Program-made: the position numbers and the translations under genes
Assembly: GCF_039954865.1 (NCBI RefSeq)
Contig: NZ_CP157197.1
Location: 513,501-577,500, forward strand
Reading direction: 5' to 3'
From: Rickettsia sp. Oklahoma-10
GTDB taxonomy: Bacteria; Pseudomonadota; Alphaproteobacteria; Rickettsiales; Rickettsiaceae
Length of the DNA stretch: 64,000 nt
The notes under the pieces: model-generated
Told to the model about the DNA's origin: nothing
The model's database searches: none
Seen by the model: only the letters and a program-made list of their open reading frames with translations
Shown here: one piece after another, positions 49,263 through 59,876 of the stretch
Numbering within the stretch: the stretch's first letter is position 1
Layout: every line of letters starts with the position of its first letter

Positions 49263-50108
49263 ATGAGTCAAAAATTGAATAATGCACATCCTATTACAAA
49301 ATCACACTTATTTCATATAGTAGACCCAAGCCCTTGGCCTGTCCTCACATCTTTTGCTTTACTTCTTTTGGTTATAGGCGGCGTCTCGTTTATGCATGGC
49401 TACAAGTTTAATGTATATATTTTATCTGCAGGAGTTATTGCAGTAGTTTACTGTTTATATTCTTGGTGGCAAGATATAGTAAAAGAAGGGATGGTAGAAC
49501 ACCAACATACAATATCGGTTAGAAAAGGTTTACGAATAGGTATGACGTTATTTATCTTAACGGAAATAGTATTTTTTGGTGTATTTTTTGCTTCTTTTTT
49601 TAAATCAAGTCTATCACCCGTAGGTCTTTTAGACGGTGTATGGGTTGTAAAACAAGGAGTTTGGCCTCCTCCTACAATTAATACTTTTGATCCGTTTGAT
49701 ATTCCTTTTATCAATACTTTAATACTACTCTTATCAGGTACCACCATTACTTGGGCGCACTACGCTTTAGAGGAAAAGAATCAAAAAGATTGCGTAACTG
49801 CACTCGCTCTTACTATATTGCTTGGAATATTTTTTACAACTATGCAAGTATATGAATATTATCATGCAGCTTTTAAATTTACAGATGGTATATATGCTTC
49901 TAATTTTTATTTAGTCACAGGTTTTCATGGAGCTCATGTAATTATAGGTACTATATTTCTAATGGTTTGTTACTTTAGAGCAAAAAGAGGAGATTTTACT
50001 ACAGAAGGTAATGAACATTTAGGGTTTGAATTTGCTGCATGGTATTGGCATTTTATTGATGTGATTTGGTTATTTTTATTTACGTTTGTTTATATATTTG
50101 GAAGTTAA
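49263..50108 (+). CDS. ctaE: Cytochrome c oxidase subunit III
   Basis: This 281-residue membrane protein of terminal oxidase (aa3 type) has seven helices. HPITKSHLFHIVDPSPWPVL at the N-terminus, FGVFFASFFKSSL, WPPPTINTFDPFDIPFINT and GFHGAHVIIGTIFL are conserved. The final helix ends FAAWYWHFIDVIWLFLF. Subunits I and II are not in this window. The enzyme reduces oxygen while pumping protons. Confidence 0.96.
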   Translation: MSQKLNNAHPITKSHLFHIVDPSPWPVLTSFALLLLVIGGVSFMHGYKFNVYILSAGVIAVVYCLYSWWQDIVKEGMVEHQHTISVRKGLRIGMTLFILTEIVFFGVFFASFFKSSLSPVGLLDGVWVVKQGVWPPPTINTFDPFDIPFINTLILLLSGTTITWAHYALEEKNQKDCVTALALTILLGIFFTTMQVYEYYHAAFKFTDGIYASNFYLVTGFHGAHVIIGTIFLMVCYFRAKRGDFTTEGNEHLGFEFAAWYWHFIDVIWLFLFTFVYIFGS

Positions 50109-50259
50109 ATGATATATGTGATTATAATGTTACTTAAAACAAATGGTTTTAAAAAATTTTTACATATTAATTAAAATTGCATATATTTAGGAGTTGATTT
50201 ATATATAAATAAATTATAAATTATCTTTTTAAATGCTAATTATTGTTGAGGTAAAACAT

Positions 50260-50622
50260 ATGAACTTTACTATTCATAAATTAAATGAAGAATTGATCGA
50301 TTATAATCTATCATTACGGATATTATTTACTATTCTAAGCGTGGCTATTATTATGGTAGCTTTTGATAGCTTAGGTGATAATAGTGCCAGTGATCCTGTA
50401 GGTAATGCATTGTGTAACTTAATTAAAGTATTCAGAGGAAATACTGCAAAAGGTATAGCTGTTGTTGGTATAATTGTTCTTGGAATTCAAACATTAAGAG
50501 GAAAATTGCAGTGGGAAGTAGCTTTAGTGGTAGTTACTGCAATTATTATATTATTTAAAGCTCCTGATATTGTTGACATGGTATCAGGTTCTGCTGATAG
50601 TGTAAAATGTGGTGTTTCCTAA
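50260..50622 (+). CDS. VirB2-like type IV secretion pilin (TrbC family)
   Basis: This 120-residue protein fits the TrbC/VirB2 family of T4SS pilus subunits. The start at 50260 (MNFTIHK) has GAGG eight bases upstream; an earlier frame start at 50233 is not favoured. The N-terminal membrane segment LRILFTILSVAIIMVAF is followed by VGNALCNLIKVFRGNTAKGI, then AVVGIIVLGIQTLRGKLQWE and a hydrophobic C-terminal helix, the two-helix hairpin of VirB2. No other vir genes are near, as is known for the scattered Rickettsia vir system. Confidence 0.85.
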   Translation: MNFTIHKLNEELIDYNLSLRILFTILSVAIIMVAFDSLGDNSASDPVGNALCNLIKVFRGNTAKGIAVVGIIVLGIQTLRGKLQWEVALVVVTAIIILFKAPDIVDMVSGSADSVKCGVS

Positions 50623-50719
50623 TACACGATAATGCAAATTATTATATCTTTAAGGTTAGTACCTGTAAGTTTCAACTTATGGGTATTTTTGCTTTTAGAC
50701 ACAGTAAACATTACTATAT

Positions 50720-50838
50720 CATTTCAGTTTTGTTACATGATTGAAAAATGCCTTCACAGTGTCATACCGTGGGATGACAACAGGAAATCGATCCTGTAAC
50801 AAGACGCTTTTTTGGTTTGAATGACATAAGGCATCATA
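50720..50838. repeat. Palindromic repeat remnant downstream of virB2
   Basis: Contains GTCATACCGTGGGATGAC and the right end TTGAATGACATAAGG, of the RPE-like kind. The arms are degraded. Confidence 0.5.
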
Positions 50839-50874
50839 TCCACAACACCTAACTCGTAAAATACAAAGTGCCTC

Positions 50875-51495
50875 TCACTTAAATAAAAGTCCTAATCTAT
50901 TACCTATAGCAATGTCAATATATTTTGCTGTAACAGGTATCCCGTCAATATTCATTTCTAGATATATTGCTTGTTTTGCAGCAATTTTTGTTTGTAGCTT
51001 TGTAATTGATATATATTCATCTAAAGCTTGATTATTAGTATCCATTACTCTAACTTTAATTATAGGATCGGAAATTAGATAATCCGATTCATTATATAAT
51101 TTATAAAATATCTTCATACCGTCTATATGACGAGATTTTCCTAAATTAATTGCCTCTATTTTTAGTTGATCATATTTACCTAAAAATTTAAAACTATCAA
51201 CTAGTAATATTACTAAACAAAAAATTATAAAGTTAGTCCATAATATTGGAAATATATTATATTTTTTCTTAGGAGGAATATACGGTAAAATAACCGGCAC
51301 ATTAGTATTGTAATGATTTTTAATAGTTTCCGTGTTTACTTTATCTTTAAAGTCATTTAATTTACTAGTATTATAGTCTAACTTTTGATACCACAAATAG
51401 TTACATTTGGAACATTTGACTCGTCGTCCGTTAATACCTATTTGATTACTCGTAACAATAAATTTTGTTTGACAATTGGGGCACGTAATATACAT
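50875..51495 (-). CDS. Zinc-ribbon (MJ0042-type) membrane protein
   Basis: This 206-residue protein starts with an MJ0042-type zinc ribbon: C5, C8, C28 and C31 ([10 protein letters not shown]...[12 protein letters not shown]). A single membrane helix near residues 75-95 ([20 protein letters not shown]) follows a proline-rich linker. The C-terminal half resembles the DUF3426 domain (a beta-sandwich of unknown function) with [14 protein letters not shown] and [15 protein letters not shown]. This arrangement is common in alphaproteobacteria; function is unknown. It is divergent from dapD. Confidence 0.8.
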   Translation of the reverse strand: MYITCPNCQTKFIVTSNQIGINGRRVKCSKCNYLWYQKLDYNTSKLNDFKDKVNTETIKNHYNTNVPVILPYIPPKKKYNIFPILWTNFIIFCLVILLVDSFKFLGKYDQLKIEAINLGKSRHIDGMKIFYKLYNESDYLISDPIIKVRVMDTNNQALDEYISITKLQTKIAAKQAIYLEMNIDGIPVTAKYIDIAIGNRLGLLFK

Positions 51496-51571
51496 TTTTA
51501 ATTGTAATTATTATATTTGACTTTAATGATAATCTCATTTATTATTTTTGGCAATAAAACAATTAAAAGAT

Positions 51572-52396
51572 ATGTCCTCTCTTATTAAAGAAATTGAAGA
51601 AGCTTGGCAAATGAAGGACAAACTTCTGCAAGATTCTTCAAAGCTTATAAAATTAAAAAAGACTCTTCATGATATTATAGCAAGCTTAAATCAAGGTACA
51701 ATTCGTGTCTGTGAAAAGAAAGAAAATAGTTGGCAAGTTAATGAATGGGTAAAGAAAGCTATATTGCTATATTTTATTACTACGGAATCACAACTTTATA
51801 ATAACAATTATAATAGTTGGTATGACAAAGTTGCTCCTAAATTTTCTGCAGATATTGATAAAAATACATTCAAAGAAGCAGCTATACGCACAGTTCCCGG
51901 TGCTTTTGTTAGAACCGGTACTTATATAGCTAAAAATGTTGTTATTATGCCTTCTTTTATTAATTTAGGTGCTTATATAGATGAGAGCACAATGATTGAT
52001 ACATGGGCTACTATCGGTTCATGTGCCCAAATCGGCAAGAATTGTCATATTTCAGGTGGTACGGGAATAGGTGGGGTACTTGAGCCATTGCAAGCAAAAC
52101 CTGTGATCATTGAAGATAATTGTTTTATCGGTGCAAGATCGGAAATAGCAGAAGGTGTAATAGTCGAGGAGGGATCAGTAATTAGTATGGGGGTGTTTAT
52201 CGGTAGCTCTACAAAAATAGTATATAGAGATACAGGGGAAATTATTTATGGCAGAATTCCGGCTTATTCTGTTGTAGTACCGGGGGTATTACCTGCTCAG
52301 GAAGTAGGTAAGCCTGGACTTTACTGTGTAGTCATCATAAAACAAGTTGATAAAACTACTAGAGCTAAAGTAAGCATAAATGACTTATTAAGATAA
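51572..52396 (+). CDS. dapD: Tetrahydrodipicolinate N-succinyltransferase DapD
   Basis: This 274-residue enzyme transfers succinyl from succinyl-CoA in the diaminopimelate pathway. The ATG at 51572 gives the family length; an in-frame TTG at 51548 is not needed. The N-terminal helical domain is followed by a left-handed beta helix with hexapeptide repeats ([17 protein letters not shown] and [17 protein letters not shown]) and the C-terminal VVPGVLP. Together with dapB it supports peptidoglycan synthesis. Confidence 0.95.
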   Translation: MSSLIKEIEEAWQMKDKLLQDSSKLIKLKKTLHDIIASLNQGTIRVCEKKENSWQVNEWVKKAILLYFITTESQLYNNNYNSWYDKVAPKFSADIDKNTFKEAAIRTVPGAFVRTGTYIAKNVVIMPSFINLGAYIDESTMIDTWATIGSCAQIGKNCHISGGTGIGGVLEPLQAKPVIIEDNCFIGARSEIAEGVIVEEGSVISMGVFIGSSTKIVYRDTGEIIYGRIPAYSVVVPGVLPAQEVGKPGLYCVVIIKQVDKTTRAKVSINDLLR

Positions 52397-52718
52397 CGTG
52401 AATAGTACTTTTATAATTTGCTATTGGCAATAATATAGTTAACGTTTCTTCAAATAATAATTCTTTAATTTATAGGTCGCATACATAATGGTAACCTCAT
52501 CTTGCAATATAGCCTAAAATTTGAAGTATTGCTGTTATGAGGTGATCCTATTATTCTGTAGGTGTTCTGATGTTTCTGCCTGCTTGTATTTAGTGAATAA
52601 TTAACTTCCATCAATGGATAGAATATTTATTTTTAAAGAGTCAAGAGCAGTTGCGTCCCTCGCCCAGAAAGATTTAAGATCAATTTCTATGGTGATTTTA
52701 AATTTCATATATAATAAC

Positions 52719-55030
52719 TTATTCTTTAATATAAATTTTTATACTATCGCTTTCCCCGTTATCACTTATAGCTCTAATAAATTCACCAACTTGTGCCTTC
52801 CATATTACTGTTTTGTTTGGTTTTGCAGTTGATATTAATTGCATTACCCACAAACCAAAAGATATTATTCTGTTATCGTTAGTTGTCTAAAAGTAATATC
52901 TTGCTATCTTTAATTGAATGTACGGAATTTCTTAACTGGTATATAATTTTAGGTTTTTGATGATGCCAATTTATCAACCTATTGCAATGGTTTGTAGTTA
53001 TTGGTTTCGGTAATATGGTAATATATGTATTCCTGCTTTTTGGTAAACCGAGAGCATATCTATCGGCCATGTCTTAATTCTGTTTGTCCTTTGATAAAGT
53101 TGCAAGCAGGTATGCCAATTTAAATCTATTAGCATCTTTCTATAAATATCTGATTGTTTTATCAGTGATTTACCTTTAATAAATAAGGTTTCTGCTTTAA
53201 CCGGTCATAATATTTCCTGTATCTGCACAAATTTTTACTTTAGTAATATTTAGTTCATAAATTTTTGAAAGGCTTAAATCCTCATCTTTAATTTGGTTGT
53301 GCTATGGCTTCGATAATATTAAAGAATAAAGGGGCATCATAATACTACCTGTAAATGTTCCGTGAGTTTGACCTTTGAAATCTCCAACCCAAACTGCAAA
53401 TATGTATTTCCCAAATATTCCAACGCTAAGTGCATCTCTAAATAAGCTAGAAGTACCTGTTTTCCAATAAATCGGTAGGTAAGTTATATCTTGTATTATT
53501 ATAGGTAATAGGACGAATAGTATCTTTTATAATATCAAGAGTTAGATAACTTACTTCAGGGGATAATATTTTAGAATCAGTCATAAAATCATTGATGTTA
53601 TCCAGCGAGCTTGTAGATGGATTCAGTCTTTTTAAATTTTTCTAGATTTTATGTTCAAGCTACGGTATGACATGGCACTAGCTTCCTGCTTTTGTGTGCA
53701 TGATATTATATAATACTGTCTTAAGTGGTTTATAATTACCAAAAGTAGCAAGCATAGCATAAAGAGTAGTTAACTGTTCAAGAGTAATTTCTACCGTACT
53801 GAGTACTATAGATAAGCCGTAATTTTCAGGTTTTTGTAAGCCAATAATTTTTGCTTGTTGTAAGAACTCATAAAAATTTGGATTTTTTAATTTAGAGGCT
53901 AGAAATATTACTAGTACATTACATCTTTTTATTAATGATTCTTTAGCATTTAATCCGCCTAATCTGCTATCAAAATTTTCTGGTTTATAATGATTATAGT
54001 CAGTAGGTGTATCCTTTAGTAAAGTTAACAGGTGTATTAGTGATTGATCAAAACTAAGTGCATAGACAAATACTTTTAAAGCTGAGCCTGGAGATCTATG
54101 GCTTTTAGTACCGTTAATTTGCCAGCAAATATCATTATTAAAAAAGTCTCCAGAGCCAATACTTGCAAGTACTTCTATAGTAGTAAAATCAATAAGAATT
54201 ACAGAGGCATTATTAATACCATATTTTTTCAGGTTATATTAATATATAGCCGAATTTGTTGCTCTATAATAGTTTGTAGATTTTTATCTATAGTATTACT
54301 ATAGGATTATCATTATTTGCTAGAATATCTAAAATAAAATGCAGTGCAATAAAAGGAAGATCTTTTTTTGATTAAATTTAATCGGTAAACTAATTAACTG
54401 ATTATAAATAATATCTTGTGGATGAGCCGCTAGCCATTCGGTAAATAAATATTTATGTGCATCAAATATATTAAGGTTGTTTCCGCCTCTTTTAAGTGGA
54501 TTCTGTGGTATTACTGCAAGGCTTAAAATATCAACAAATTTAAGTCTTTTAGGTTGCGATTTAAGTAAATATAACTAACGGTTGCTACCCCTTCAATGTT
54601 ACTACCGTAATGCACTAGGTTTAGATAAGTTTCTAGGATTTCGTCTTTTGAATAATATATATGAACAGCTTTAATAATTTGATGAATTTTACCAAAGAGA
54701 GTAGAAGAGTTTATTCCGTATCTAAGGCGTGCTACTTGCATTGTTATGGTAGATCCGCCTATTTTTCGACTATTTTTTAAATAAGTAGAATAAAAAGATT
54801 TGACTAAAGAAACGGGATTAACGTCGAAGTGTTTGTAAAAATGCTGATCTTCTATAATAGTATTGCTTCTATAAAACTCGCCGGTATTTCACTTTAGTAG
54901 AGTGAATATACCTATATTTATCGTCTCTTTAGAAAGCGAAATACGCATTAATCATATACTCTTTATGAGAAACTTACGTCTTTAAGTAGAGCAGGAGGAA
55001 TAATAAAGGCTTGTAATAAAGAGTAATTTG
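52719..55030 (-). pseudogene. pbpC: pbpC (penicillin-binding protein 1C) pseudogene
   Basis: Broken frames on the minus strand preserve the order of PBP1C. The transglycosylase domain has EDQHFYKHFDVNPVSLVK, GGSTITMQVARLRYG and KDEILETYLNLVHYGSNIEG (around 54550-54860). The transpeptidase domain has the serine motif SPGSALK (near 54075-54095), DTPTDYNHYKPENFDS and the KTGTS motif (53449-53463). The end (WKAQVGEFIRAISDNGESD) fits the C-terminal domain. Many frameshifts and stops are present, and a palindromic repeat piece is inserted at about 53640-53705. It cannot make an active enzyme. Confidence 0.87.
53640..53705. repeat. Palindromic repeat remnant inside pbpC
   Basis: TTCAAGCTACGGTATGACAT followed by GCTTCCTGCTTTTGTGTG resembles the right part of RPE-like repeats and interrupts the dead pbpC frame. 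Confidence 0.45.
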
Positions 55031-55499
55031 GTTTTAAGAGACAAAGTATATACCTTATAGTTTTTATTTTATTCTAGCTGTTGCTAATTTCATCTCCAAG
55101 AAAAAGCAGGAATTCAGACAATAACTTTTAAAATTTATATAAAATATCATGTTTTCCTATTATTGACTGGATTCTTGTAATCAACAGTATGACATTAAGA
55201 CTATGCAATAATTATTATAAAGCATTAAAAAATAATGAAAGATTTAATAATATAGCTTGCATGTATACAAGTAACATTGTAAACAGCGTATACATGCACC
55301 ACAAGGCATTAAAATTAACTAATTGTAATTAAACTAAAAACCCACATTGTTTATACTAGTTTATAGCTCAGCAATAAAAATTTCTTGATATAATATTTTT
55401 TCATGTATAAATAACACATTAATACTTTAGGTCATAATTAATATTTTATAAAAATGGAATTAGAGAAAAATCTATAAATTTTTCTAAATTTATATTTCA

Positions 55500-56769
55500 A
55501 GTGGTGTAGCTTTAGAAGCTTAGGCCGCTGCTAACTGTTGTATAGAGATAGAGGCGCGTCATGCCGTTGCTGCTGCGAGATTTTAGGCGTAGCAATCATT
55601 GATAATATTGTAGAAGTTGCCGTTAATGTGGTAGCAAGAATAGGTGATTTAAGACCGGCAGCAAGGGTAGTGAGAAATGCAAGAATACATAAAGGGGTCA
55701 CCCAAGTATTGGAACAGTTTGTACCTCATGTAACCCCGAAATATGAAATGATAATTTGGAGTATATTGAATTTTGTGCTCATATATACGAGAAATACCTG
55801 CCGACGAAAGAAAGTACTGCCCTAATTAATAGAGTGCAAGAAAATATTGTTCCGTTAACGATAGCATGTCAAGTTAAACAATAAAATGGTTGTTGGTCTT
55901 ATAATAAAGGTAAATATACCTATAAACTCTAATCAGAGCGTCAAGAACAAGTAGTACGAGTTGTTAATATTGATACTACAGTTGGGTATAAAAGTATTTT
56001 CCACTGTCTGTAATATTATCATTCTGCTAAGAAATAGATGTTACTGATAAGCTTATTAAGTCAGGAAACACTTTTGAAATACATGGTGTTAGACAGTTCA
56101 GAAGTAAGGATTATTTAACGTTTGATCAACTCCATGAAAATGAAAAAATATTAAAAGGTTTGAAAGAAAATATTAGCATTGCAGTAATAGACAGTATAAA
56201 TATACTAGGAGTAGTTGACAATATTCCTGTGCCTCATAATCTAAGCTATGTTTGCTTACAATCATAATATAGTGAAGAGTAGAAATTAACTGTTTAGGTA
56301 CTATTGCAGCCGGTAGATATATAACTTTGAAACCTTATTAAGTTATAATCAATCTTATGAATGGTATTGCTTTTACTCCAAATCTTGGTATAAGATATGA
56401 TCACTCTAAAGATGGTGTATACTAATAGGTATTTAGCATTTAATTATTGCTTCTAAAAGTAGCATTTATAGAGTGGTTTTTAGTCATCAAAGTAGCTTTT
56501 AGCTCCTCAGAAAATACCTGAAGTGTTTAGGTATTATGCCTGTACTTAACATTGCTTTAACTATTAAGAGTAAAAAGCTTAATGCTAAAGTAAAATGGAA
56601 AGATAGAGAAGTTAATGAAACCGTTGCATTACCAAAGCAGCCTAAATTCAGTTATAGTATCGGTGCTAGCGTTTTAACGGAAAAAGGTAATGTAAGTATA
56701 TTACTTAAAAATACAACTGCTACTTATACAAAGACATATTAAAGCCACCAAGGTTTTGTGAAGTTGTAG
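55500..56769 (+). pseudogene. Autotransporter (surface cell antigen type) remnant
   Basis: Two pieces are clear. NGIAFTPNLGIRYDHSKDGV at 56360-56422 is a typical strand of an autotransporter beta-barrel. From 56536 the frame gives LNAKVKWKDREVNE, SYSIGASVLTEKGNVSIL and, after one stop, SHQGFVKL to the end at 56769, the classic closing strand pattern of Sca proteins. Upstream pieces (DNIVEVAVNVVARIGDLRPA; FEIHGVRQFRSKDYLTF; NISIAVIDSINILGVVDN) are coding-like but not assigned. Frames shift several times. It represents a dead member of the Sca surface protein family. Confidence 0.75.
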
Positions 56770-56804
56770 ATGATTACGCAATGTATGGCTTGAAAAACTT
56801 ATCT

Positions 56805-56945
56805 GTTACCCCGTAACTTGATCACGTGGTCCAGTTTTAAATATTAAAATTATGTATTTTAAGTTGTTTTTATGGATACCTTGGTCAGGTAGCAGGGTAA
56901 CACACAGTAATAAGCTTTTTCGCTTCCCAAAAGAATGACATAAGG
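56805..56945. repeat. Palindromic repeat (RPE-like) between the autotransporter remnant and uspA
   Basis: ACCCCGTAACTTGATCACGTGG and GGATACCTTGGTCAGG form the typical inner blocks, with AAAAGAATGACATAAGG at the right end. It shares these with the copies at 15.2, 19.6 and 35.2 kb. Confidence 0.65.
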
Positions 56946-56963
56946 GCAACACGATAATGCTTA

Positions 56964-57410
56964 TTACTCGTCTCTTACTACTAACACTGATATATCTGAA
57001 TGGCGGACGATTTTAGAAGCATTAGGTCCAAGCATATAATCTTTTAATTGCAGTCTAACTGCAGAGATTATTATTAAATCGGCTTTAATTTTATTAGAGT
57101 ACTGAATTATTTCATCATAAACGGCACCACTACCTATATAATAATCTGTTTCAATTTCATCAGGAATATACTGTTTGATAAGTTCTTTAATTTGGGATTG
57201 ATACTTTTCTTTTTTCTCTGTTCTCCAATTTTTAGGTAAATAATCTTCAAACATTTTCATACCGAATTCAGGAATTACATACATAAAATATAATTTCGCT
57301 TGAAAGGAAGTAGCAAGTATTAAAGCCTTAGAAAGCATGCCTTTTATAGATTTTTTATCATTTAAATCTATAGGTATAAGTATATTTTTAAATATAATCT
57401 TTTCAGACAT
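56964..57410 (-). CDS. Universal stress protein (UspA family)
   Basis: This 148-residue protein has the UspA Rossmann-like fold. NILIPIDLNDKKSIKGMLSK at the N-terminus is the first strand-helix, ADLIIISA is strand four, and GPNASKIVRHSDISVLVVRDE is the C-terminal glycine/serine loop, which binds ATP or AMP in some members. It is the last gene of a unit with the TAXI binding protein and lies nine bases after it. The role is stress-related, details unknown. Confidence 0.9.
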   Translation of the reverse strand: MSEKIIFKNILIPIDLNDKKSIKGMLSKALILATSFQAKLYFMYVIPEFGMKMFEDYLPKNWRTEKKEKYQSQIKELIKQYIPDEIETDYYIGSGAVYDEIIQYSNKIKADLIIISAVRLQLKDYMLGPNASKIVRHSDISVLVVRDE

Positions 57411-57419
57411 AAGATATTG

Positions 57420-58370
57420 TTAGTTTTTATTTCTTACTGAATCATGTTTTGGTAGAACAAAATTTTTAGTATTGGCAAAATAGTTATTGTCAAAGTTATT
57501 TAATAAGTAATTAGAAAGTTTAAAATTTGCTATGTTTCTATGAAACGCACCAATAAATTTATCTAAAATATCACGATCCATATCATCTCTAGTTACTAGA
57601 ATTGCCGATACTTTTATTGTAGTTTGATCATTGGTAATCCCTGGATATAAGCCCTTGTGAAGTATAGTTTTATGAAAAGTCCTATTTTGTTTTACTAATT
57701 CTGCTATTTTATCATTTTCAATTGATACAAAATTAACTTCACACTTATTAGCTATTAAATTTACTAAGGGGTTAGAGTGTCCAACCATCATTATTATAGC
57801 ATCTATTTCCTTATTACAGAATTTATCAATAGAATCTTCATAATTAATGTGTAGTTCTTCAGGTTCTTTAGAAAATTTATATAAAGGACGTACAGCATTA
57901 TAAGTAATATTACTACCGGAAAATGCCGAATCATTAGTGATTTTTTTCCCGTCAATATCAGCAAAAACTTTTATTTTATCATCATCTTTTACAATAACTG
58001 TAAAAAATTCATCATGTAGATTAAGTACCTGCCGTAAATTTTGCATTTTTTCTTGAGTGTGATAATAACCTATACCTTCATATGCTTCTAATGCAATATT
58101 GGCCTGCACTAAGGCTAAATCAATTTTACCTTGTTGTAATAATTTTAAATTTTCTATACTACCAGTTGTTGCAACAACTTCACATTTAATATGTTCATTA
58201 TTTTTGTCATCAGTTGTAATAGTCTTGCATAAATCAAGTCCAAGAGCATAATATCCTTTTAAAATAGATCCGGTACCGATTTTAACTCCTTTTGGAGCAG
58301 CATAAATATTACTACAAATAAGAAATATGCTAATAATAGTAGTATGTAACACTAATTTAAAATTGTTCAT
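57420..58370 (-). CDS. TAXI-type TRAP transporter solute-binding protein
   Basis: This 316-residue protein has an N-terminal signal peptide (LVLHTTIISIFLICSNIYA). The mature part starts VKIGTGSILKGYYALGLDLC, the opening of the TAXI (TRAP-associated extracytoplasmic) family. LLQQGKIDLALVQANIALEA fits the ligand-binding domain. These proteins bind small organic solutes such as glutamate or dicarboxylates. No membrane subunit of a TRAP transporter is next to it. It precedes uspA on the same strand with a nine-base gap. Confidence 0.87.
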   Translation of the reverse strand: MNNFKLVLHTTIISIFLICSNIYAAPKGVKIGTGSILKGYYALGLDLCKTITTDDKNNEHIKCEVVATTGSIENLKLLQQGKIDLALVQANIALEAYEGIGYYHTQEKMQNLRQVLNLHDEFFTVIVKDDDKIKVFADIDGKKITNDSAFSGSNITYNAVRPLYKFSKEPEELHINYEDSIDKFCNKEIDAIIMMVGHSNPLVNLIANKCEVNFVSIENDKIAELVKQNRTFHKTILHKGLYPGITNDQTTIKVSAILVTRDDMDRDILDKFIGAFHRNIANFKLSNYLLNNFDNNYFANTKNFVLPKHDSVRNKN

Positions 58371-58413
58371 AAACCTAATTTAGATTATTTCCGGTGTGTT
58401 TGCCTTCTTGATG

Positions 58414-59445
58414 TTAGTCAAGTTTTAGTTTCAATAAATTAATTGAACCAATATTTATACCTTTATCTGAAAACTCAATATCAAACTTAGCGTTCTCGAT
58501 ATTGTTATATGCCAAATTCGTATCATTTTGATCTATATTCAAATCCTTGTCAGAAGCTTTATTAATTGCCTTGGCAATAATTGTTTTAATTATTTTTTTA
58601 GAAAAAATAATATTATTCGGTAATAATTTATCAATTATGGAATTATAATTTTCTAGCTCAAAATATAGTTTGCCTTCCGGTGATTTATTGGCAAAGAATT
58701 GTAAAGCACCGTTTAAATTAACTTTAGAATTATTATCACAAGTAAAAATAAATTTTACTATATTAACATGTTGTAAAATAGCTGAATCTTTTTCATCTTC
58801 AGTAAAATTTAAAGAGACAGCAATATCTAAATTAGCATTTTTAAAATTCAAAATATCTTTTTCTGAATTATAATTCATATTTAAAAATAAGGATATATTT
58901 TCTTCACTTGCTAAATTCTGTTTTCTTATAAGGAATGCTAAATCATTAATTTTAAAGATTTCTTGATTATCTTTAAATATTGATAATGCTGTATTATTTA
59001 ACTGAATTGATTTTAATACCTCTTTTAAATTATCATCCTTTAATATTTTATATAAAGGTTTATTAAATTTGCTTATACCTTTTATGTCATCATTGCTGCG
59101 TACATCATATGTAAATATTTTGTCGCCGTAATTCTCAACTTCTCTAATTAAAGGACCGAAATTAAGAGTTGCTCTTTTAGTACTAAAAGCTATATTTAGG
59201 ACAATATTTGCGCTAGTAAATTCTTTAGAATTTACATGATCAATTAATTTTACTTTAGGATCTATGACGGTAATTTTCCAATTAAAAGGATAACCTGAGA
59301 ACTTAATCACATTATAAGATATTTTAAGATTATCGGATTCAGAATTTTTAATTAAACTTACAACGTTATTTTTTATAGTATATGCAATTGCAAACCATAT
59401 TATAGTAAAGGCTAAAAACACAAAAAGAAGTATTTTACGTATCAC
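58414..59445 (-). CDS. DUF2125-like membrane-anchored protein
   Basis: This 343-residue protein has one N-terminal membrane helix ([18 protein letters not shown]) and a large, mostly beta-strand domain facing the periplasm. [20 protein letters not shown] at the start is the pattern of the alphaproteobacterial DUF2125 family. The remainder is alternating polar and hydrophobic strands. Function is not known. It lies 12 bases after fdx and 43 bases before the TAXI protein gene, so probably co-transcribed. Confidence 0.75.
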   Translation of the reverse strand: MIRKILLFVFLAFTIIWFAIAYTIKNNVVSLIKNSESDNLKISYNVIKFSGYPFNWKITVIDPKVKLIDHVNSKEFTSANIVLNIAFSTKRATLNFGPLIREVENYGDKIFTYDVRSNDDIKGISKFNKPLYKILKDDNLKEVLKSIQLNNTALSIFKDNQEIFKINDLAFLIRKQNLASEENISLFLNMNYNSEKDILNFKNANLDIAVSLNFTEDEKDSAILQHVNIVKFIFTCDNNSKVNLNGALQFFANKSPEGKLYFELENYNSIIDKLLPNNIIFSKKIIKTIIAKAINKASDKDLNIDQNDTNLAYNNIENAKFDIEFSDKGINIGSINLLKLKLD

Positions 59446-59457
59446 TTTTTTAATCCA

Positions 59458-59796
59458 TTATAATTTTATATTACGAGTAGCAGAAGGAAGACGTACTTTT
59501 ATGTTGTCTAATTCTTTATTTAAAATAATTTGACACCCTAATCTAGAAGTATCTGTAAGACCGAAGGCTAAGTCAAGCATATCTTCTTCTGCTTCCGTAG
59601 GTTTTTTTAATTTGTTGTAATATTCTTCTTCTAAAATAACATGACAAGTAGCGCAAGCAAGCGATCCTTCACAAGCTCCTTCAAGGTCTATATCATTACT
59701 ATGGGCGATTTCTAAAATAGAAAGTCCTATGGGTGCTTTTACTATTTTTTCCTCTCCATCATTTATAATAAATGTTACGCTTATTTCTCCTGACAT
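59458..59796 (-). CDS. fdx: Adrenodoxin-type [2Fe-2S] ferredoxin
   Basis: This 112-residue ferredoxin serves iron-sulphur cluster assembly (ISC system). The cluster cysteines are C42, C48 and C51 ([16 protein letters not shown]) and C88 (RLGCQIIL). It is encoded directly after hscA, as in ISC operons, and its role is to give electrons to cluster assembly on the scaffold. Confidence 0.95.
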   Translation of the reverse strand: MSGEISVTFIINDGEEKIVKAPIGLSILEIAHSNDIDLEGACEGSLACATCHVILEEEYYNKLKKPTEAEEDMLDLAFGLTDTSRLGCQIILNKELDNIKVRLPSATRNIKL

Positions 59797-59876
59797 TCTA
59801 ATTATTTTTCCTTATCTAAATTAATTCAATCATATAAAATGTTATATAACTGAGGCTATTGAATCTAATTAATATT

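Larger units (their letters stand above)
52397..56963. other. Gene graveyard, 4.6 kb
   Basis: The stretch contains no intact gene. It holds the pbpC pseudogene (minus strand, about 52719-55030), remnants of an autotransporter (plus strand, about 55500-56770) and two or three palindromic repeat remnants (53640-53705, 55080-55200, 56805-56945). A short 34-codon frame on the minus strand at 52604-52708, following the pbpC end, is of unknown meaning. Confidence 0.75.

Noticed and set aside
54098..54304. 68-codon plus-strand frame within the pbpC remnant
   Set aside because: It is the antisense of the transpeptidase region of the dead pbpC.
55538..55825. 95-codon frame as an intact gene
   Set aside because: Only its middle part is coding-like and it sits among shifted pieces of the autotransporter remnant.
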